Source: Lutjanus erythropterus (taxonomy: Eukaryota; Chordata; Actinopteri; Lutjaniformes; Lutjanidae). Taken from it: DNA of 64,000 nucleotides. The stretch spans positions 15,169,596 through 15,233,595 of the forward strand of contig CM034603.1 in NCBI GenBank assembly GCA_020091685.1. Direction: 5' to 3'. A program made the translations under genes and the position numbers. The notes under the pieces are model-generated. The model ran no database searches and was not told the origin of the DNA. It was given only the letters and a program-made list of their open reading frames with translations. Below are positions 11,750 through 64,000 of the stretch, piece after piece. How positions within the stretch are numbered: position 1 is the first letter of the stretch; each line of letters begins with the position of its first letter.

Positions 11750-12537
11750 GAAAGAAAACCACTCATGAAAATGTTTAATTCATGTGCCGACCGCAGTTAA
11801 AAAAATACATCACACAATGTCCTGGTATTTGGTGGATGTATACAGGCTGCAAGGGCTCTGACAAGTGTACAAGCTCACACAGGTTTCCTTTAAACAGGTC
11901 TCTGAGGGTCCACAGCATCCGATGAGTTCATACTCTTCCCACCCCAAAACACTGCACACTACTAAAAGGCATTACACATGAACAAACCACCAAAGACAAA
12001 TTTGTACAGAAGTAATCTTCCTGAGGGTCTAATTACAGATCAAACCTTTCAGCAAACATCCATTCATTATCCTCATAGAAAAGTGCATCAGCCAGACAAG
12101 TCCAGTCAAAATTACAGGCATCCTGATTCACTGAAATAAAGTTGTATCTGAATGCTCTAAACGAACCCATAAAGGCAAAAATCTGTTTCCTTGAAGGTTA
12201 TTTGAAACCTTTCAATACGAGTGACATTAGTTAGAGACTGCTGCAGACATTACTTCCACATTTACATTTTTGAATATTTACAGTTTTTGAAACAAGGATA
12301 TCAACATCTTTTAAGTCCAGCATTGTTGACTGCATCAGTATATACATTATATACAGTAAAAGACAAAACTGTGTGCATTGTTCCTTTTTTGCTGTCAATA
12401 TTCTGTGAAGCTACAGCCGTCAGTGAAGTCTCTGAGTGGCTTTGAATGCAGTGTAAAGTCCTGAGGTGTGACAGGACACCCCTGTCTGCACTCTCTGCTC
12501 CAAAACCCACCAGTTCATCGGGTCATCTGGCCGCCGC
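11750..12537 (-). other. cntnap5: Probable 3' untranslated region of cntnap5
   Basis: Sequence immediately after the TAA stop with no repeat I recognise. It extends to an ATTAAA hexamer on the minus strand at 11779-11774, the first plausible poly(A) signal (no AATAAA occurs between it and the stop). The far end is a guess based on that hexamer; the inverted-repeat element begins just beyond it at about 11700. Confidence 0.45.
11774..11779 (-). promoter_or_regulatory. Candidate poly(A) signal ATTAAA for cntnap5
   Basis: ATTAAA is the commonest natural variant of the AATAAA signal and lies about 760 bases after the stop codon. A cleavage site would fall near 11745-11760. There is no transcript evidence, so longer 3' UTRs are possible. 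Confidence 0.3.
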
Positions 12538-57272
<44,735 letters not shown>

Positions 57273-58066
57273 CTATTGTGCTTTTCTTTTGCTATCTGCT
57301 GCCAAATAAAGATGAAAAAGAAGGCAGACTCATTTTATCTTTTAATATCAGGAGGAGAAAACATTTTACATGAAATCATGATTTATATTTCAGCTGATTC
57401 ACTTTCAACTTACAGCATGAAGCAAGTTCTGTGTTCTGTTCAAGGGCTCTTCAACCAGACTTAATGTATATACACATATGGTCTAAATACCCAAACTAAA
57501 GATGGACTCCCCGATTTTGTCATAAAGGCCAATCATCAATCAATCATTGAAATTTGCTCTCAGCAGCTGTGCTTTGTGTTAAAACATCCACAGTGAGCTG
57601 GAAGTAATGTTTTTTTAATGTTTGAATGTGTCTTAATAACATCAGGAAGGTTCATAGAATCGTCTGGATACTAGAACACCAAAAAGGTAGTAGCTGATGA
57701 ACCAATCTACTCGTGCCCCAGAGAATGATTCTTTTCCACAGCTGCTGTCTCTGAGACGTTGTTTTGCTGCCAATTCCCTGTATGAGTCCATGTGGCTCTA
57801 TGTGGAGTCTATGTATGTGGCTCCAGAGGGATTTGTGTGAAGTCTGATAAACTGCCTCAAGTGATATCACTTGAGTAAGTGAACGTCGACGAAGAATAAA
57901 ATCTGGGGGTGTGGAGTCAAAAGGAAGGGACCTCTGTAGCCTACATCTCATCTTTGCCTGAAGCTAGCAGCTCGAGTTACAACCTTGACCACCCAGTTGT
58001 TGTTTTTTAATGCTATTATTAAAGTCAGCTATATGTGTGCAGCATCTGAGTCCAAGACACAATTAA

Positions 58067-58190
58067 GTATATCATATCAGGTCACATCACATTGTATAAC
58101 ATAGTATCACATCATATTGTATCATATCATATTGTATCGCATTGCATCACATCACATTGCAGCGTATCATATCGTATCATATGATCATAA
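58067..58190. repeat. Degenerate (ATCATATTGT)-type minisatellite
   Basis: About 120 bases of 5- and 10-base variants of TATCA/CACAT/TTGTA in series (ATCATATTGTATCATATCAT and similar). Confidence 0.85.
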
Positions 58191-61025
58191 TACCTCTTCT
58201 ACCCACACAGCCAGTTTTTCACGCTCTGTTTGGTCATGTTTCTTGGAGTTAGAATCTGTGCAGCAGAGTTTTGGATGAGCTGGGGTCAAGAAAGGGATTT
58301 TTTGTTAATACCAGAGGGTAATGGACTACAGTAATCTAAGCGACTGGTTATGAAGATATGAATAACAGTGTTCAGATTTATTGCACCATTGGTGTTTAAC
58401 TTGGTGCCCTACATTTTGACCATGTTGCCCAAATAAATTTGTATTTATCCAAGGCCATAGTGGCCTTGCCCTAAAAATTACCCTGTTAGAGGCTCATGAC
58501 ACACCTGGATCTCTGACCAAACTGTTGTGGGTAATAAAGGTGCCAATTTTTGAGAAGGAAAAAAATGCATGACAAAAACAAGTTCTGTTTTATTTATTTA
58601 TTTTTTTTACTGTCCATTGTGAGTCCCACAGTGTTAGAGGAGACTAATGTTGAATTGCTGGCACGCTCTTTTCTGATAACTAAAAAAAAACTCATCAAAA
58701 AGCGTCACACAACCCTTTGCCTTACTGTAGTTATAATGAAAGTACTAGTGAGCATTTAACCATGCTTTAAACTCTCACTACCTTTCAAAGAGAGAAAATT
58801 ACTTCATTAAACTAAATGGCCCTCTGAAATGCAGCTCACCATTTCATAGTGAGAAAAACCTTTTTGCCAAAGCTTTTCAAGGTTATTTATTTGATGGCCA
58901 TCAATACGCTACGTTGTGGGAGGTTGTTGGTTTGAAAAAAAAAAAACATTTCCTTAAACTGAATGGAAAGGTGATTTCTGGAGAATATTCATTTGAAACA
59001 CCTTTCACCTTTCCTCAGAGAGATCAAAGGAATAATTTCATTATTTCCCAGATTTCTCTCTTTAGATTTTTCTTTTAGTTTGTATAAAAAAGTTTTCTGC
59101 TGAAAAGAAAACATCCTTTCACTCCTCCTCAGCAGCAGAGCTTCTCAGATTGAACCAAGTTGCTCCTCTAAAGTGCTGGCAGACTGTTTGAAGACGCCCC
59201 TTAAATGAATCCAGCTCCCTGGAGACTTTACTGAAGCTCTGTGTGTTATTTATAGATAAATATCATGCTGCTGTAACCATCATGACATACGTCCTGTGTA
59301 GGAGGGAGGGGGGATGAAGACGTGAAGCAGTGATACATTTTTATTTGACACTAAAAAAGAAATTGTGACATTAGAAAGAGGGAAAGACAAAGATGTGTAG
59401 CACTGAATGTTGTGTTTTTCTTTCTCAGCATACAGATGATCTATAGTATTATACTGGATATGGTAGAAGCTTAGAAGTGATGATGGAAATTCAGAAAATG
59501 ATTGTGAAATGAAAAACATTGAGACAAACTGCATTTATATTTGCACACATAAATTTTTCTACATCAGCATGCTCACACATTTTTCATTGACCTGTCACAC
59601 ACAGATATACGTACATGCGATTCCTTTCCCCTGAGGGACACCGTGCAGAATTCATTAAAGCTAATCATCAGGTCAGTTTTTTCAATAAAAACGGTGTGCT
59701 GTATAATTAGAAAATAAATGTTGGCACCTTTGCAGTCAGTAGCGGAAGAACAAGCCAGCTGCATACAAAAAGTAGTGCAGGATGAGAAACCCCCCTAATG
59801 TCCCCAAAGTTATAACTGTATAAAAGCCCATCTATAAGAGAACTGTATAACCTGTAACAAGAGGTGATGACCTGACCAAGTTAGTGAGGGAGGACATGAA
59901 TGTTGACAAAGCTAACAGATCCTGAAACTTTGAAAACTGTGCAGATCAGAACAAAATGAACTCTTTCTTCATGTGCTAGTTTATTATATTTCGATAGAGT
60001 TGGTTTTGCGAATATCTCAAATCTGCACAGTACACACCCACACCCAGTCAGCCAGACCATGAGTTTGCTGAGCTGGATAAGGAATGAGAAGTGAACAGTC
60101 TGCAGAGCCTAACTCTTTGCACTATGTTTACACTGTGAATTAAAACCAGACTGTTGGAAGAGTGAAGAGTGGACGGACAAAGACAGTTTTGGTGAGTTTT
60201 ACAAGCTTTTCCACTATTCCAGTATTTTATAAGTAGTTAATGAGTCGGCTAAGCTTGTCTTAGTTTGGTAAAAGAGAGAAAAGTGAATTCAAAAGGTGTA
60301 TTGTTGTATTTTCTGTTTAAAAAAGAAAACAGGTTAGAATATTTAACTTCTTGACACTTCGTGAGTTTATTAAGCGTGTCAGTGTCAACAGATCCCCATA
60401 TTAAAATGCCCAACTTTATAGAAAAATAAACATGTTTACAACCTGGTGCAAAAAGTAGATTCAGTCTCTATTACCGATTCCCCCAGCAGCTAATTTATTG
60501 GGGTGAATTTTTATTTAACTCACCTGTTTAAATTCTATAAAGGTTTTAAGTTATGCATAACTAAGGGCGTGGCTGAATTAAGTGACAGGTGGGTGCTGTC
60601 ACAGATGACTAGCTGCTACATTGCCATTTCATTCAGTTCCCTCAGCTCCACTCAGCATCCACCTCCATGCCCATTTTTGGATTAGCCGGGGGTTAGCAGA
60701 GTCAGGCGCTGCCAAGAAGGCAACAGCCAGAGACACAGCTCTTCAGAAACCTAAGGGTGACGTTATGGAGGCTCCATCCACAATTAATTATACTGTCTAA
60801 ACATAAAAAAACTGTGGCTAGACCACTTTACTTTAAGTGAGTGAGGAAACGGACTGCTAAGCCTCTGATGTCTCTGGTAAGAGACACAAAGACATTACGC
60901 GACCTCATTCTGCTGAGAAAAAGACAGACAGAGAGGACGGCTGGAGATGATGACTAACAGTGTTTTTATCCACACTGGTTCCTTTCCATCTGTTGCAAGA
61001 CCGGCTGGCACCTCCAGGAGGTTTG

Positions 61026-61101
61026 ACACACACACACACCACACGTGTGTGCGCATGTGCACACACACGCACACACACACACACACACACACGCACACAC
61101 A
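61026..61101. repeat. Compound (CA)n microsatellite
   Basis: CA runs interrupted by CGTGTGTGCGCATGTG, which is itself a GT run, giving a short inverted arrangement within about 75 bases. Confidence 0.95.
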
Positions 61102-62172
61102 GAAAACACAATTTTGCATTATTGGTGTTTGCAATGCTTGGCTGTATGTGTATGTTGTGTTTATATCCGTCTTTATATTCATAAATACATGTTACTGTAT
61201 GCTGTCAAATACATTTACAAGTTCTCACTTTGCCCAAACCCAGGCAGGGGTATTGAAGAGAAAATGGATTATTGTACTGAATCTGCAGCCTCCCTTTTAT
61301 TTAGATAAAAGCTCTGAGTCAGCAGCCTGTCAGCCTGCTACTGTGTGATTTTTTTTAACCTCCATTTATCTCTATACTGCTTTAATCTAAGAGTAAGCTG
61401 GAGCCTTGCAGATAAAGCACTTAGCTTTCACTTTAAATTCACATTACCACACTGCTTGTGTCTTTTATTTTATATATTTAGCGTTTGTGTGTGTGCGAGG
61501 GTGGCAGGGTTTCAGGCCTGTAATGAGTGTTGGCATGCAGTAATCAAACTCAGTCTGACAGTTGTGACATCTGATCTCTTTTACATATACGAACAGGTTT
61601 CAGCTGCATTTTCCTGACTGTTGATGAGTTTTACAGCAGACTCAGTCTCTGTTTTGCTTTAATGAGTAGACTATAAGTTAAGAATAAACAAGTTGAAACT
61701 TTTATAAGCAAGTGTCAGGGAGTGACTGAATAAAACATCTCAATAGAATAACATTATCCTAATATTAAGTACTTCTTTTTTGGACAGTAAGTCTAAAATG
61801 TAGAGCATGATCATAAATGACCACAAATATGCAAACTGTCTTGTTTAAAAGACAAGTCTTCCTTGTGATGCAGCCACTAGCATTCATAATATATGTGCAC
61901 ACAAATGACAATCCAGCTTAATCATACCAAACACATTGTATATTTGTACATACAGTACATAATGTGTGCTTTTACATCCTTATGAGTGCAATCCAGTAAA
62001 AGAATTGAAACTGCAGCTCACACATTAAAGTGTCACATACCAGTTCAGTACAATGTGCATTTTGGCATCACCAGAATGCTTCACCTTCACAACTGTGAAT
62101 TTGAATGGAACCTGTCAGTTCACTTTCAATTTCATGCGCAGACCAAAAAGCCTCTGGACACAATTGAATAGA

Positions 62173-62232
62173 CCTACAACCAATCAGAGCGATGAAACGC
62201 GCCCTACAACTAATCAGGACAATGAGACGTGT
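62173..62232. repeat. Two imperfect 30-bp tandem units containing CAATCAG
   Basis: Unit 1 starts CCTACAACCAATCAGAGCGA and unit 2 CCTACAACTAATCAGGACAA, offset 30 bases. Four or five differences show an old duplication. Confidence 0.75.
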
Positions 62233-62536
62233 GACGTGACAATACTTGGTGCATTTCCAAAAAAGAAAGAAATAGGATATGTAGTAACAGAATCCTGATT
62301 CATATTTGATGAACACTACCTAGTTTTACAGTTTACCTGTGTTTTTTAGAAAGCATGCCACAAAATGGTACAGTAAAATATGCTTCTGAAAACATTTAAT
62401 GTGAGAAACAGGGAATGTACTAATAGAATCTAGAGCTGCATTTGATTAGCACAGCCTAGTTTGACAGTGTGATCTGACTTTCGTGAACTTGAGGTGTTGT
62501 GCTGGACCGACTTCACCATGGATTGGTTGTGTGTAC

Positions 62537-62543
62537 TATATAA
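62537..62543 (+). promoter_or_regulatory. TATATAA upstream of tRNA-Leu
   Basis: TATA-like heptamer 12-18 bases upstream of the mature tRNA start. Such elements can assist Pol III initiation, but it is closer than the usual -30, so it may be chance. Confidence 0.25.
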
Positions 62544-62554
62544 CGGTGTCCTGT

Positions 62555-62637
62555 ACCAGGATGGCCGAGTGGTTAAGGCGTTGGACTTAAGATCCAATGG
62601 GCAAGTGCCCGCGTGGGTTCGAACCCCACTCCTGGTA
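62555..62637 (+). tRNA. tRNA-Leu (anticodon UAA)
   Basis: 83-nt class II tRNA. The acceptor stem ACCAGGA (62555-62561) pairs fully with TCCTGGT (62630-62636), with discriminator A at 62637. The D arm is GCC-GAGTGGTTAA-GGC. The anticodon stem TTGGA/TCCAA encloses loop CTTAAGA, with anticodon TAA at 62588-62590. The long variable arm is GGGC-AAGT-GCCC and the T arm GTGGG-TTCGAAC-CCCAC. Both internal promoter boxes are intact (TGGCCGAGTGG and GGTTCGAAC). The sequence agrees with vertebrate tRNA-Leu(UAA) except in the variable arm, where pairing is kept. No intron, no CCA encoded. It is antisense to cntnap5, within an intron. It looks functional, not a SINE. Confidence 0.95.
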
Positions 62638-62874
62638 TTGTAACAGTACAGTAAGGAGTAACTTGCTGTTATATCCTTCTAACATTCCTACACTGTTGGT
62701 GGGAGATGGGACAAAAGATGGAGATGTGGTCTAGTGTGCTAATCAGCCCACTTTGTGCGGATATTGACACAGACACTGTCAACATTTGTACAACCATCAG
62801 AAGTACACTGTCAAAAAAAATGTGTGGATTGGAGTGGACAGTGAAAAATTCATCACACCAGAATGGCTGGGAAG

Positions 62875-63120
62875 TTAAAAGGACAGTTGACCTCAAAATC
62901 AAAAATACATATTTTTCCTCTAGCCCATGGTGCTATTTATTGATCTATACTCTTTTAGTGTGAGTTGGGTACTTTTGGAGATATCAGCCATAGAGGTTTC
63001 TACCTTCTCTCAAATATAATGGGACTAAATGTCTTGTGTTGCTCCCAGCACTAAGACAACACATTTGAAAAGTTCTAAACCAGTGTCTCTTTCCAAAAAA
63101 TCATGACCTGGTTACTTAGT
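62875..63120 (+). mobile_element. MITE (TTAAAAGGACAGTTGACC type)
   Basis: TTAAAAGGACAGTTGACCTC, AAAATCAAAAATACATATTTTTCC, GTGCTATTTATTGATCTA, GTGTGAGTTGGGTAC, GGAGATATCAGCCATAGAGG and ATCATGACCTGGTTACT are consecutive pieces of a MITE common in fish. The right terminus is missing or undefined. Confidence 0.7.
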
Positions 63121-64000
63121 GCTAATTTTAGCAGTATTCCAAAGAACTGAAAAGTTTACAATAACAATGACAAAAAAGGCCTGGACTTTGTTGTTCGTCC
63201 ATCTGTCATATGCTTTATTCTGTAACTCTGTATCTCAGCATTTCAAGCCCCATCTGCAAAGTTCCTGTACTACACTCCAAGCAGGGATAAAATAACATCC
63301 CTGTAACTTAATTTAAACCCTGGTCCCTGCAGTGAAAACACAATGAGTTCCTCCAAAGGTTACTAGTCCCTGGGGAAAGTCCCTTTGGTGGAAACACCTT
63401 TGGACAGTAACACTACAGTGTTAGAACGGAAAAGAGGAAGAGTACAGTTACACCTCTGTCAGTGACTAGTGACTATGAACATCAGAGGAAGGAGTCCAAA
63501 TTTACAACAATATCAGCTTGTTGTTATATCCTGCGTCACTGTAGGTGAGGTTAAAGCCTCTGATTAAGTTACTCTGCTGCTATTTTTGACTGGGTGTGAT
63601 GTATTTTCTACTGTGTGGTGTTTTCTTTCAGATTGTCCCATTTATTTAGTTGGATGACACAGGCTCCTACTGTAGCAAGGAGCTATAGGCTGAAAACAAA
63701 CATAAACAAGTTTAGGTGTCCCTCGTGTTATCAGAGCCATTTGGAACATCCTGTATGATTAATAGGCTTGATTTCTCCACCTTTGAGCTTACAATCGACC
63801 CAAGTCTTTTCCTGCCATTTTTCAGAGGCGACGTGTGCAGAACTGGAGAGCTTTGAAAGGCCGAAAAGGTTGTTGTTACCCTCATTTCCCTGGCTGTTCA
63901 CCTCTATGAGAAATGGATGGACTTCTGTTGACTGTTTGATCATGTTGCTTGCAAGGTGAGCTCGGGTTAGAGCCGAAGTAAATTAGATCTGAGTGTTGAT

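Noticed and set aside
57652-57951. 99-codon minus-strand open frame
   Set aside because: Composition and surrounding plus-strand phrases look like a dispersed repeat; no domain, and no splice context fitting cntnap5.
60947-61348. 133-codon plus-strand frame containing poly-His/Thr
   Set aside because: Translation of the (CA)n microsatellite; not a gene.

Overview
The window is vertebrate nuclear DNA, almost certainly from a teleost fish and probably a percomorph. It is AT-rich, the one large gene is split by GT-AG introns, and the spacers are full of repeat types I know from teleost genomes (hAT MITEs, tRNA-derived SINEs with an AATAAAGGC tail, Tc1 relics, a CAAGTC-rich inverted-repeat element). 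There are no operons, phage, CRISPR arrays or bacterial features.

One protein-coding gene dominates: the 3' half of a contactin-associated protein (CNTNAP/Caspr, neurexin superfamily) gene on the minus strand. I resolved fourteen consecutive coding exons between 57198 (most 5') and 12538 (stop codon). All are GT-AG and all are phase-compatible. Together they encode 760 complete residues: EGF1, the fibrinogen-like region, laminin G3, EGF2, laminin G4, a juxtamembrane linker, one transmembrane helix and a 47-residue cytoplasmic tail ending EYFI. The tail best fits CNTNAP5 (fish cntnap5a or cntnap5b, which I cannot separate). The discoidin, laminin G1 and laminin G2 exons and the signal peptide lie beyond base 64000. 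The protein is a neuronal cell-surface adhesion molecule.

Layout from left to right. 1-11.7 kb is gene-poor sequence downstream of the gene. It holds a hAT element (1291-3602) with another hAT element inserted in it (2059-3169), both with perfect 8-bp target duplications, and a surviving BED zinc-finger ORF. It also holds a CpG-rich block (about 3970-4380) that may be a promoter/first exon of an unidentified gene, a SINE (8883-9080) and a 1.45-kb element with long inverted arms (10250-11700). About 11.75-12.54 kb is the probable 3' UTR. 12.5-57.2 kb holds the exons and 13 complete introns (0.7-10 kb), which contain MITEs, a SINE, a Tc1 transposase relic, tandem repeats and a 40-bp hairpin. 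57.2-64 kb is the open end of the intron 5' of the EGF1 exon. It contains an intact-looking tRNA-Leu(UAA) gene on the plus strand, antisense to the host gene.

I found no evidence of a new biological system. The items most worth a second look are the nested hAT pair with its BED exon, the CpG-rich candidate first exon, the intronic tRNA-Leu without a nearby T-run terminator, and the long-armed inverted-repeat element.
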